This document shows positions 35,052-42,356 of a DNA stretch of 64,000 bases, piece by piece. A program made the translations under genes and the position numbers. This stretch comes from Mesonia sp008017825. Lineage in GTDB: Bacteria > Bacteroidota > Bacteroidia > Flavobacteriales > Flavobacteriaceae. The DNA lies in contig NZ_VRLS01000012.1 in NCBI RefSeq assembly GCF_008017825.1, forward strand, positions 248,001-312,000. The letters run 5' to 3'. The notes beneath the pieces are model-generated. The model saw only the letters and a program-made list of their open reading frames with translations, ran no database searches and was not told the origin of the DNA. How positions within the stretch are numbered: the first letter of the stretch is position 1; each line of letters begins with the position of its first letter.

Positions 35052-36371
35052 ATGAGTCCATTTGCTATAAAAGCCATACAATTACTTTTAAGTTTATCAT
35101 TTTTAATTGTTCTTCATGAATTAGGACATTTTATCCCAGCTAAACTATTTAAAACAAGGGTAGAAAAATTCTTCTTATTTTTTGATGTAAAGTTTGCACT
35201 ATTCAAGAAGAAAATAGGAGGAACCGAGTACGGAATAGGTTGGTTACCCCTTGGTGGATACGTGAAAATAGCCGGAATGATCGATGAGAGTATGGACAAA
35301 GAACAAATGGCAAAACCACCACAACCTTGGGAGTTTAGAAGCAAGCCAGCTTGGCAACGTCTTATTATTATGTTAGGAGGTGTGACGGTAAACGTTCTTT
35401 TAGGATTTCTTATTTATATGATGGTTCTATTTGTTTGGGGTAGTGATTTTGTAACTAAAGATGATATTCCAGACGGGTTTGCAGTGGCACAACCGTTAGA
35501 AGAATTTGGGTTTAAAGATGGAGATCGAATTTTAGAAGTTAACGGAGAAGAATTTGAAAATCAAATTGCCATTAATCAGCATTTTATGGTTAGGGATGTA
35601 GAAACGGTAAAAGTTCTACATCAAGATGGTTCTCGACAATTAATTAATATTCCTGAAGATATAGGGACGCAGTTGTTTCAAGCAGGCCATATGAAACCAT
35701 TTAATAGAATGGCGTCTACAACAATAGATTCTGTAGTTGATAATTCTATAGCTAAAAAAATAGATTTAAGAAAGGGGGATGAAGTGATTGCATTTAATAA
35801 TGAGCCTCTTTCAAAATGGCAAGATTTTCAAGAAAAGAAAACTAATTTAGAGTCACTAAGCGGGACTTTAACCATCTTACGGGATGGGAATGAACAAGAA
35901 ATCCCATTCACTTTAAATGAGGATAAAGAATTTGGAGTGTTTCCTGAGGCGAAACCCGTAAATATTCAAACAAGAGAATACAGTGTGGGAGAAAGTATAG
36001 CTAAAGGCTTTGATTATGGGTATTGGACTCTACATGATTATGCAGCCCAATTTAAATATGTATTTACTAAGAAGGGAGCTACTCAAGTGGGTGGTTTTGG
36101 AGCGATAGGGAATCTTTTCCCAGATGCTTGGGACTGGAGAGCTTTTTGGGGAACAACGGCACTTATATCTATGATTTTGGCATTTATGAATATCTTGCCT
36201 ATTCCTGCTTTAGATGGAGGTCACGTCATGTTTTTATTGTATGAAATTATTACTGGAAGAAAACCAAACGATAAATTTATGGAGTATGCTCAAATGGTTG
36301 GATTCTTCATTCTCATTGCTTTAGTGCTTTTTGCCAATGGTAATGATGTCTACCGATGGTTATTTGATTAA
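35052..36371 (+). CDS. rseP: RIP metalloprotease RseP (site-2 protease)
   Basis: This intramembrane zinc protease cuts anti-sigma factors and leftover signal peptides. The zinc motif HELGH (22-26) lies in the first membrane segment and the second zinc site NILPIPALDGGHVMF in a C-terminal one. One or two PDZ domains lie between (about 120-310). The 439-residue length is normal. It is transcribed toward tRNA-Asn. Confidence 0.96.
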   Translation: MSPFAIKAIQLLLSLSFLIVLHELGHFIPAKLFKTRVEKFFLFFDVKFALFKKKIGGTEYGIGWLPLGGYVKIAGMIDESMDKEQMAKPPQPWEFRSKPAWQRLIIMLGGVTVNVLLGFLIYMMVLFVWGSDFVTKDDIPDGFAVAQPLEEFGFKDGDRILEVNGEEFENQIAINQHFMVRDVETVKVLHQDGSRQLINIPEDIGTQLFQAGHMKPFNRMASTTIDSVVDNSIAKKIDLRKGDEVIAFNNEPLSKWQDFQEKKTNLESLSGTLTILRDGNEQEIPFTLNEDKEFGVFPEAKPVNIQTREYSVGESIAKGFDYGYWTLHDYAAQFKYVFTKKGATQVGGFGAIGNLFPDAWDWRAFWGTTALISMILAFMNILPIPALDGGHVMFLLYEIITGRKPNDKFMEYAQMVGFFILIALVLFANGNDVYRWLFD

Positions 36372-36388
36372 AAAAAATTAAAAAAATG

Positions 36389-36419
36389 TTTGCGCAAACT
36401 AAAAAAGGTTTTATATTTG
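36389..36419 (+). promoter_or_regulatory. Consensus promoter of tRNA-Asn
   Basis: TTTG (36389-36392) and TATATTTG (36412-36419) are separated by exactly 19 bp, the full Bacteroidetes -33/-7 arrangement. The -33 element lies inside the palindrome GTTTGCGCAAAC (36388-36399). The tRNA begins 38 bp after the -7 box. Confidence 0.8.
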
Positions 36420-36457
36420 CATCCGCTAAGCAGTTATTGTGAAGCAAAGACATAAAC

Positions 36458-36531
36458 TCCTCTTTAGCTCAGTTGGTTAGAGCATCTGACTGTTAATCAG
36501 AGGGTCCTTGGTTCGAGCCCAAGAAGAGGAG
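36458..36531 (+). tRNA. tRNA-Asn (anticodon GTT)
   Basis: The 74-nt sequence folds into a cloverleaf: acceptor stem TCCTCTT with AAGAGGA, D loop with AGTTGGTTAGA, anticodon stem TCTGA/TCAGA around the loop CTGTTAA (GTT at 36492-36494), and a T arm with GGTTCGAGCCC. The discriminator base is G; CCA is not encoded. A terminator follows at once, and an integrase gene lies 100 bp downstream. Confidence 0.97.
36511..36531 (+). other. Probable left attachment site (attL) in the tRNA 3' end
   Basis: Tyrosine integrases often use the T arm and acceptor end of tRNA genes. The integrase here starts 100 bp after tRNA-Asn and phage genes follow without a break. The matching right copy would lie beyond the window, so the core cannot be delimited. 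Confidence 0.45.
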
Positions 36532-36532
36532 C

Positions 36533-36573
36533 AAAAGCCTAAAAGTCGCACCACAATTGACTTTTAGGCTTTT
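36533..36573 (+). terminator. Terminator after tRNA-Asn
   Basis: A perfect 15-bp stem (AAAAGCCTAAAAGTC with GACTTTTAGGCTTTT, 11-nt loop) is followed by more T. It starts two bases after the tRNA and may lie on the phage side of the junction. Confidence 0.9.
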
Positions 36574-36600
36574 TTTTAACACTTACTTTTAGCCCTGTCA

Positions 36601-36632
36601 TTTATTAATCGTTAATAAAATCGTTAATAAAA
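36601..36632. repeat. Iterated TTAATAAA half-sites before the integrase gene
   Basis: TTTATTAA and TTAATAAA form an inverted repeat around TCG (36601-36619). The 12-mer TCGTTAATAAAA occurs twice in tandem (36609-36620 and 36621-36632), the second running into the start codon. They could be integrase arm sites or a control site for its expression. Confidence 0.5.
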
Positions 36633-37831
36633 TGGCAAAACGAATTCTACTTCCAAACGGATGCTCCATGAGCACTCCATCAGTCAATCCCAAAAATTAT
36701 AAAACTGGTGGCCAAACTCTTTTGAACAAAGATTGGTACATTCAATACTATTTTTATGATCCTACTTCTTTGAGAAAAAAGAAGCTTTGCATTGTAAAAG
36801 GTATGAATGAGTATAAGGACCTCAAGGAAAGGAGGGAGGTAACAAGGATTTTAATTCAGAATGAGATTCACGAAAATAGGCAAGGTTTTAATCCAATATT
36901 AGATAAATATGTAGTGGTAGAAAATTTGAATGAAGCTGAACTGCATGGAGATCTTGATTTCATAACAGCTTTTCAAATCGCTCTTACAAAAGTTGAAGCT
37001 TCAGAAAAGCATATTTATCAAATTGAATGTGCAATTAAGAGAATTGCAAAAGCGGCCAAAAAACTCAATAAATTAGATCTAACAATTTCGGAGCTACAAA
37101 GAAAGGATTTGAAATTGATGTTTGAAAATTGCAACCTTCCTGATAATTATTTTAATAAATACATCAAGTACATTTCACGAATATTTGTTGAGCTTTTGGA
37201 ATATGAATGTTGTCAAACAAATTTAACCAGAGACATAAGAAGCAAAAAAACAGTTAGGAAGAAAAGAGAGACTCTTAATTCATTTGAATTGAAAACTGTA
37301 CTAAATTATTTGGAAGAAAATTATTATGAATTTTGGAGATATGCAATGATATTTCTTTATTCTGGAGGTAGATCAACAGAATTTTTTTCACTGAAAAAAG
37401 AGGATGTAAATTTAGATATCCAAGAATTCAATGTAACTATAAAAAAAGGGAATCAATACAAAGAAGTTACGAAGGTCATTCTCAAGCCAGTTATTAATTT
37501 ATGGAAAGAGTTATTACAAGAAGCTAAAAACGGAGATTATATATTCTCTAAAGGATTAAAACCAGGCAAAACAAATGTGAATTCTAATCAAATAACAAGG
37601 CGCTGGTATCGGCTTGTAAAAAATTCAGATAAGATTAAATATGATGATGGTAAAATATTAAAAATTACTGCAGATTTTTATTCTTTAAAACATAGTTTTT
37701 TAGATACCTTAGAAATTGATAAAGCTATGAAAATGGCTTGTCATACAACTTCCAAAACTACCTCCATCTATCAGGTGAATAAAGAAAAAAGAGATCGAGA
37801 AATGTTGAAGCAAATTGATGTTAGTTTATAA
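36632..37831 (+). CDS. Phage tyrosine integrase
   Basis: The 399-residue protein has an arm-type N-terminus, a SAM-like core-binding domain (about 108-200) and a catalytic domain. The first arginine lies in LYSGGRSTEFFSL. The second box reads FYSLKHSFLD, where most members have HxxRH; here the first His is Tyr and the Arg is Lys. The histidine in ACHTTSKTTSIY and its tyrosine nucleophile are present. Variants with Y and K are known to me from other Bacteroidetes recombinases, so activity is likely. It lies next to tRNA-Asn, the probable target. Confidence 0.92.
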   Translation: MAKRILLPNGCSMSTPSVNPKNYKTGGQTLLNKDWYIQYYFYDPTSLRKKKLCIVKGMNEYKDLKERREVTRILIQNEIHENRQGFNPILDKYVVVENLNEAELHGDLDFITAFQIALTKVEASEKHIYQIECAIKRIAKAAKKLNKLDLTISELQRKDLKLMFENCNLPDNYFNKYIKYISRIFVELLEYECCQTNLTRDIRSKKTVRKKRETLNSFELKTVLNYLEENYYEFWRYAMIFLYSGGRSTEFFSLKKEDVNLDIQEFNVTIKKGNQYKEVTKVILKPVINLWKELLQEAKNGDYIFSKGLKPGKTNVNSNQITRRWYRLVKNSDKIKYDDGKILKITADFYSLKHSFLDTLEIDKAMKMACHTTSKTTSIYQVNKEKRDREMLKQIDVSL

Positions 37832-37871
37832 ATCCTTTAAATTCTTCTTAAATTTTAAAAGGGATAAAAAA

Positions 37872-37896
37872 AATGGAGCACAAAAAGTGCTCCATT
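37872..37896 (-). terminator. Terminator of the hicAB operon
   Basis: A perfect 10-bp stem (AATGGAGCAC with GTGCTCCATT, 5-nt loop) is followed on the minus strand by a run of eight T, 25 bp after the hicB stop. Confidence 0.85.
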
Positions 37897-37920
37897 AGAA
37901 ATCAAGTTCAAAGTATTAAT

Positions 37921-38331
37921 TTAAAGATGTACCGAAAGTAGCTCTTCACCTAATTCGTGAATTGCTTTCTCAATTTGTTTGGCTCGTTCTTCCGAGGCGT
38001 TTGCCTTTCCTGTTGCGTATTGACGCATTAATGATGCGTTTATTTTTGCCTTGTCAGCAATTGCAGAAATCTTAATTTCAGGTAATAGTTTAAAAAATGA
38101 TGGAATGTCTAATTTGTATTCGAAGCCTTTAAAATTTTGCACTTCTTTTAACCAATTTTCATCCTCTTCTTCTGCAAGTTCCAAATAATCGTCATAGGCT
38201 TGACGTAAGTTTTCTTTTAATTCCTCTAAAGAATTTCCATAAGCAGTAACTACACCTGGAATATTTTGTGTAGTACCCCAATAGATCCCGTCGTCTGCTT
38301 TTTCGACGTAGACTACGATTTTGCGTTCCAT
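37921..38331 (-). CDS. hicB: HicB-family antitoxin with C-terminal DNA-binding domain
   Basis: The N-terminal half (about 1-60) has the degraded RNase-H-like HicB fold, KIVVYVEKADDGIYWGTTQ followed by NIPGVVTAYGNSLEELKENL. The C-terminal half (about 85-130) is a helix-turn-helix, ISAIADKAKINASLMRQYATGK, that binds the operon's own promoter. HicB neutralises the HicA mRNA interferase. The gene follows hicA on the same strand. Confidence 0.93.
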   Translation of the reverse strand: MERKIVVYVEKADDGIYWGTTQNIPGVVTAYGNSLEELKENLRQAYDDYLELAEEEDENWLKEVQNFKGFEYKLDIPSFFKLLPEIKISAIADKAKINASLMRQYATGKANASEERAKQIEKAIHELGEELLSVHL

Positions 38332-38422
38332 TCTGTACGATTTTAAGTTATGATGCTGTAAATTATTCCCGACAGCATCTAACGGGTTGTATATTATATC
38401 AGTGATAAAGAAAAGGCGGGGG

Positions 38423-38605
38423 TTAATTTAACCCCGCCTGTTTTAGAATTGATTTAACCGTTCCTTTCGGTACATCTTTTTTTGGATGCGGTATTGTTAC
38501 AATTCCTTTTTTGGTTGGATGTTTGAAATGGTGGTGACTACCTTTAGTCCTAACAATGTACCATCCATCTTTTTCAACCATCTTTATCAAAGAACTACTT
38601 TTCAT
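38423..38605 (-). CDS. hicA: HicA-family toxin (mRNA interferase)
   Basis: The 60-residue dsRBD-like protein has the family core DGWYIVRTKGSHHHFKHPTK followed by GIVTIPHPKKDVPKGT; the histidine in GSHHHF is the catalytic one. Free HicA cuts mRNAs and stops growth. The gene precedes hicB by 91 bp. Its ATG lies only four bases after a TATATTTG -7 box, so the message is probably leaderless. Confidence 0.95.
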   Translation of the reverse strand: MKSSSLIKMVEKDGWYIVRTKGSHHHFKHPTKKGIVTIPHPKKDVPKGTVKSILKQAGLN

Positions 38606-38609
38606 AATT

Positions 38610-38640
38610 CAAATATATAACAAAATAGTTATATAACAAA
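38610..38640 (-). promoter_or_regulatory. hicAB promoter, consensus -33/-7
   Basis: On the minus strand TTTG (38640-38637) and TATATTTG (38617-38610) are exactly 19 bp apart. The promoter is overlaid by two tandem 16-bp repeats, the likely HicB binding site. Confidence 0.8.
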
Positions 38641-38646
38641 ATAGTT
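38615..38646. repeat. Tandem 16-bp repeats, likely HicB operator
   Basis: ATATAACAAAATAGTT occurs twice without a gap (38615-38630 and 38631-38646), over the hicA promoter and just before the -7 box of the divergent gene. Binding here could control both directions. Confidence 0.65.
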
Positions 38647-38660
38647 ATGTTTTTTTGTAC

Positions 38661-38668
38661 TATTTTTG
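38661..38668 (+). promoter_or_regulatory. -7 box of the gene divergent from hicA
   Basis: TATTTTTG matches TAnnTTTG and ends four bases before the ATG at 38673, so the message would start at or near the start codon. Confidence 0.5.
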
Positions 38669-38672
38669 TAAA

Positions 38673-38948
38673 ATGAAACGTCCCTTATTCATCAATACTA
38701 ATACTGAAGCGATTACTGAAGCGCTAAAAAAAATAGGTAAAGGAAGATTAGAAGCTGCTATTAAGATCAAGGATTTAGAAATGCCAAAGCGGAAAGCTAA
38801 ATTTCTAATTGAGTGGCAAGGGAATCGAGGGGTTTTAAAATATGCTTATTCTACTTATGCTAATAAACCAGAGTACACGGATATTGCTATCTTACATAAT
38901 GAGGAACTCCCTGAATTTGGATGGGAGATTAAATGGTATAGGTATTAA
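38673..38948 (+). CDS. Small hypothetical protein divergent from hicAB
   Basis: I do not recognise this 91-residue, lysine-rich soluble protein. Pieces are MKRPLFINTNTEAITEALKK, then a helix KIGKGRLEAAIKIKDLEM and a beta-type second half with several tryptophans (EWQGNRG, FGWEIKWYRY). The ATG at 38673 is chosen; an upstream TTG lies before the -7 box. It shares the control region with hicAB and could be a third component or an unrelated cargo gene. Confidence 0.6.
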   Translation: MKRPLFINTNTEAITEALKKIGKGRLEAAIKIKDLEMPKRKAKFLIEWQGNRGVLKYAYSTYANKPEYTDIAILHNEELPEFGWEIKWYRY

Positions 38949-38950
38949 AC

Positions 38951-40054
38951 TTACTTTTTATTTTTCTTATTTATTGCACCAAAAATAATTAGTGCAATAA
39001 TTTCAATAGGGATTATCCAATACCAATCAATAATTTTGAACAACCATAAGTATGGAATTGCAAATACAATTCCTGCAATCATATTACCTTTTAAAAAATT
39101 TTTATTTAATAACCCATTAATCTTTACCTTTAAACACTGAAAAATTAATTTTAATAATATCCAGGTTATCAGGGAGAAAATTATTTTTTTAATCCAAGAT
39201 GTAAATAGATACTCTTCTTTTAAAAAAACAAAAAGAAATAAAATAATAGTTAATATATAGAAAAGTATATTAATTCCTAAGCCAAAATTTTTGTAAAACC
39301 TATTCTTCGATTTTTCTTGATAGACGTAGGTAAAATTTATATTAAGAATTTTATCGTGATTTAAACAAAAGTTATGTCCGGGTATTTCCTTTTTTAATGT
39401 ATCTATGTATTCACCGTTAATGTCATTGATTATTTTATATCTATAAACCTCTGTCAAAACAATTGTTTCTAATTGGTTATTTTCTTGAGATAAGAAATAA
39501 TCAGTCACTTTCCCAGAATATAATTTTGTTTTTTCATTTGTGTCTATTAAAACATCTGCTTCTGCATAACCAAAAACTAAGTTTTCCTCGGGTTTTTCTT
39601 TGTAGGTTCCGTTAAAAATTTTCTCCCAGTAATTATTGTATTTGAATAATTTAATAGCTTTAGCATTAAATAAATAAGCCAACCCGCCAAAAATTGCAGA
39701 AAATAAATATAGGGCAAATATGAAGATGAAGAAATCTCCATATGTATCTTCAATTTCACCTTGTTCAGGTAATTGATTTGAAGATAAAGTATTAAATGTC
39801 TCCTTTATTGTTTGATAGGATAAAGAATCTAAAAGTGGTAAATCTAATATTGTGTTAGATATAAAAAAAAGAAGGGAAACTAAACCTAACATCAATAGGC
39901 TTGTTAACATTGTCCATAAAAATCTTTCAAAAAGATTCCCTTGACTAAATTGTTTAGAATGAACTGAACTAAAATAAAATTTCCGGGCAATAAGACCCGG
40001 AAATAAAAATATCATTAAATAAATTATAGTATTAAGAGCAATATTTAACTCCAT
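38951..40054 (-). CDS. Polytopic membrane protein of unknown function (prophage cargo)
   Basis: The 367-residue protein has about three N-terminal membrane segments (about 8-30, 46-66, 108-130), a soluble domain of about 125 residues and three or four C-terminal segments. The start NIALNTIIYLMIFLFPGLIARKFYF recalls DUF6338-type proteins, but I am not sure. Its start overlaps the stop of the preceding small gene, so the two form an operon. It has no place in phage structure and is probably a lysogenic cargo gene. Confidence 0.65.
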   Translation of the reverse strand: MELNIALNTIIYLMIFLFPGLIARKFYFSSVHSKQFSQGNLFERFLWTMLTSLLMLGLVSLLFFISNTILDLPLLDSLSYQTIKETFNTLSSNQLPEQGEIEDTYGDFFIFIFALYLFSAIFGGLAYLFNAKAIKLFKYNNYWEKIFNGTYKEKPEENLVFGYAEADVLIDTNEKTKLYSGKVTDYFLSQENNQLETIVLTEVYRYKIINDINGEYIDTLKKEIPGHNFCLNHDKILNINFTYVYQEKSKNRFYKNFGLGINILFYILTIILFLFVFLKEEYLFTSWIKKIIFSLITWILLKLIFQCLKVKINGLLNKNFLKGNMIAGIVFAIPYLWLFKIIDWYWIIPIEIIALIIFGAINKKNKK

Positions 40055-40305
40055 TAACTCACTACAATTTTAATTGTTTTATTATTACTTAAAGTAATCT
40101 TTTTACTTTTTGTACTTCCTGTTTTAAGTTCAGAAACTGTACTATTTAAAAGATCTTTGTCCTCTTTATTTTCAAACTTATTCAAAAATTCTTTATTTAT
40201 TAAGGACTCATTTATAAATAAAGATGAAACACCAGAAGTAAAAGATCCTAATGCAAACAGCATACTTTCATAACTTTCGTGAAGAAATGGAATAATAGTT
40301 TTCAT
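40054..40305 (-). CDS. Small hypothetical protein, partner of the membrane protein
   Basis: This 83-residue soluble protein begins MKTIIPFLHESYESMLFALG and ends with a lysine- and threonine-rich beta stretch (KKITLSNNKTIKIVVS). No family is recognised. Its stop overlaps the start of the membrane protein gene, suggesting a joint function. Confidence 0.6.
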   Translation of the reverse strand: MKTIIPFLHESYESMLFALGSFTSGVSSLFINESLINKEFLNKFENKEDKDLLNSTVSELKTGSTKSKKITLSNNKTIKIVVS

Positions 40306-40326
40306 GATTTGAGATTATAGTATGGA

Positions 40327-40334
40327 CAAATATA
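40327..40334 (-). promoter_or_regulatory. -7 box of the two-gene membrane operon
   Basis: On the minus strand this reads TATATTTG, 21 bp before the ATG. A TTTG lies 23 bp upstream, somewhat more than the usual 19. Confidence 0.5.
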
Positions 40335-40463
40335 TATATAGAAAAGCTTGAGGAGCACAAAATTTTCATAAACATTTATTATTTAGAAACATTTTAAATA
40401 ATACATTAAGCCCTTATGTTACATATTAACGGTGATTTTCAAAATAAATTGCTTAATAGCTTT

Positions 40464-40961
40464 TCAAATTAAAGAATATAGATTTTGATAAACCCACAAC
40501 CCGAAAAATAAAATTAACCCAGCTCCCAATAGCCAAATCCACCAAGGATAAACGTATTTGACAATCTCAGTTTCCTTTGATTCTTTGCTTCTAAATAACT
40601 TTTTCAAGTTGATGCTATCATTTACAAATTTGGTTCGATAATAACTTTCGTAACTATTTGAAATACTATCTAAATTTGTTTTAAGATAAATTTTACCATC
40701 TTGAATATGGTATTGAGTATAATTATTGCCAGTACCTACTTTTCCACTTTGTTCATCATCACAATCCATAATGGTTTCAAAGTACACGGGCTTAGTAATT
40801 TCTTTTTCTTTAGTGATGATAATGGTATCAAAGACTCTTTTCTCCTGATAAACAGTATCTATTTTTACTGTTTCTTTTACTTCAGTTGAGATTTTTTTAC
40901 TTCTACAAGAGCTAAAGCAAATTGATAGAATTAATATTTTAATAACTATTATATTTCTCAT
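40464..40961 (-). CDS. Probable unimolecular spanin (u-spanin)
   Basis: The 165-residue protein has an N-terminal signal with cysteine C19 in SICFSSCRSKK, which looks like a lipoprotein processing site, and a C-terminal membrane helix (about 138-160, YPWWIWLLGAGLILFFGLWV). Between them lies a periplasmic stretch of about 115 residues. An outer-membrane lipid anchor and an inner-membrane helix in one chain is the layout of u-spanins, which fuse the two membranes at the end of phage lysis. The start abuts the lysozyme gene. The lipobox is not perfect (Phe at -3), so this remains a prediction. Confidence 0.7.
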   Translation of the reverse strand: MRNIIVIKILILSICFSSCRSKKISTEVKETVKIDTVYQEKRVFDTIIITKEKEITKPVYFETIMDCDDEQSGKVGTGNNYTQYHIQDGKIYLKTNLDSISNSYESYYRTKFVNDSINLKKLFRSKESKETEIVKYVYPWWIWLLGAGLILFFGLWVYQNLYSLI

Positions 40962-41488
40962 TACACACTCAATTTATATTCACGTTCATAGTTAATTCCT
41001 GCAAAGATTTCCCACTCATCATTTCTTCGGTATCTTAATCCTTTCAATGGGATTCCTTGAGCTGTAATATATTTAGTAGTAAACCATTTTTTAATCTTAG
41101 CTTGGGTAGCTTTTCCATTTACGAGCTGATACATTGTCTGAGAAATACCACAATTATAAGCGTGGGAAACTAAAGCATCATATTGATTCTGTGTAACTCG
41201 AGTTTTGAGGTTTCTAAGTACCAACTTCTCTACTTTGGCTATATCCGATTTAAGAAACTTATTTGCATCTGAAATAGTTTTTATTTTTCGGTATGGTAAA
41301 ACCATATTAATTGTAGGGTAATCACCTACTTTTATAAACTTTCCGTTTTTTGTCATAGCGTGACCCCAACCCTCAGTCCATATTCCTGCACCATCTAATT
41401 TGGGCTGTAAACCTATTGCGCGCAGATCTCCATCGTGCAATGATTCATATTTTTTGATGAACTCAATTATTTTTTGACTTGCTTTCAT
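40961..41488 (-). CDS. Phage endolysin, GH24 lysozyme
   Basis: The 175-residue protein has the T4-lysozyme-type catalytic residues E15 (IKKYES), D32 and T38 in LDGAGIWTEGWGH, with the same six-residue spacing between the last two as in T4. The block TQNQYDALVSHAYNCG is also typical. It cuts peptidoglycan at host lysis. No signal peptide is visible, so it depends on a holin for release. It lies between the coiled-coil membrane gene and the spanin gene. Confidence 0.93.
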   Translation of the reverse strand: MKASQKIIEFIKKYESLHDGDLRAIGLQPKLDGAGIWTEGWGHAMTKNGKFIKVGDYPTINMVLPYRKIKTISDANKFLKSDIAKVEKLVLRNLKTRVTQNQYDALVSHAYNCGISQTMYQLVNGKATQAKIKKWFTTKYITAQGIPLKGLRYRRNDEWEIFAGINYEREYKLSV

Positions 41489-41489
41489 T

Positions 41490-41864
41490 TTATTGATTTT
41501 TTAAGCGTTCCCTCAATTTTTCATTTTCATTTCTAAGATTAGCTAGTTCTTCTTTGAGCTGGCTATTTTCACTCATCAACTTTGATATTTCTCTATGCAG
41601 CTTTCTATTATCTTCTTGAAGTAACATTAATGATTTGCGTTGATCTCTGTTTTCAATTTTAACTTCTTTAAGATCACTTCTCAGGTGATTTACATCTTCT
41701 TTAATTTGACTGGTGAGTGTATCATAGACCGATTGTACATTGCTTAATGCATCTGCTTCAGACTTCTTGAGGTCTGCTTTGCGGAATTTATACCCTGTAA
41801 AGAATGTGAGAACTGGAGCTACTACACCAATAATCCACTGCCAATTGTCTATGATTGTTTTCAT
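41490..41864 (-). CDS. Membrane-anchored coiled-coil protein, possible holin
   Basis: One N-terminal membrane helix (about 8-25, WQWIIGVVAPVLTFFTGYKF) is followed by a long coiled coil (about 30-124) with a regular heptad pattern. It lies one base from the lysozyme gene start, where a holin is expected. A holin with a single helix and such a long coil would be unusual; a role as lysis accessory or anchor is also possible. Confidence 0.6.
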   Translation of the reverse strand: MKTIIDNWQWIIGVVAPVLTFFTGYKFRKADLKKSEADALSNVQSVYDTLTSQIKEDVNHLRSDLKEVKIENRDQRKSLMLLQEDNRKLHREISKLMSENSQLKEELANLRNENEKLRERLKNQ

Positions 41865-41867
41865 TCT

Positions 41868-42353
41868 TTACTCTGTTACTGGTTCTTGGTATTCAAAGTT
41901 TTCTCCAATGGGTAAATTCTCTATAAGTACAGCTTGTTTTACCCAATCGATTGCGAGCTGCTTTAGCGGTTGTTCTTTGAATTCTAAACCTGAATCATAG
42001 GAGGTTTCAAAATTGAAATAAAGCTTTACACGGTCATAAGAAGGTCGGCCCCATTGCACAATTTTAGTTTTGTCATAAGTACCACCATTTGTAATAAATT
42101 GTATGATTTCAATTTCATTACCAGCACCATCATCAATAAGAGTATCTAAGTGACTTTCCGTAAAGATTAACTTACTTTTTTCTATGGTTTGTTCTTTGGT
42201 ATTTGCATCTAAATAGAGGAGCTTAAATTCTACTTCTAACCTTTTTAACTTGGGGTTTGTTGTATAATTTTCAGTTTCTATATAAGGATTTTCAAACATT
42301 CCTTTTTCAGGTCTATTTGAATGGTAGATGTTATTTTTACTTGTGAATTTCAT
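41868..42353 (-). CDS. Hypothetical phage protein
   Basis: This 161-residue acidic protein is not recognised. It is beta-rich, with LKRLEVEFKLLYLDANTKEQ and VKLYFNFETSYDSGLEFKEQ, and lies between the fibre-region gene and the lysis genes, 3 bp from each neighbour. It could belong to the tail tip or fibre. Confidence 0.65.
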   Translation of the reverse strand: MKFTSKNNIYHSNRPEKGMFENPYIETENYTTNPKLKRLEVEFKLLYLDANTKEQTIEKSKLIFTESHLDTLIDDGAGNEIEIIQFITNGGTYDKTKIVQWGRPSYDRVKLYFNFETSYDSGLEFKEQPLKQLAIDWVKQAVLIENLPIGENFEYQEPVTE

Positions 42354-42356
42354 AGT

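Noticed and set aside
38615..38646. Tandem repeats as a CRISPR fragment
   Set aside because: Two AT-rich 16-mers without spacers and without cas genes; the position over the hicA promoter explains them better.
40306..40463. Search for a terminator after the two-gene membrane operon and before the lysis genes
   Set aside because: No stem with a T-run was found; only the -7 box of the operon is supported.
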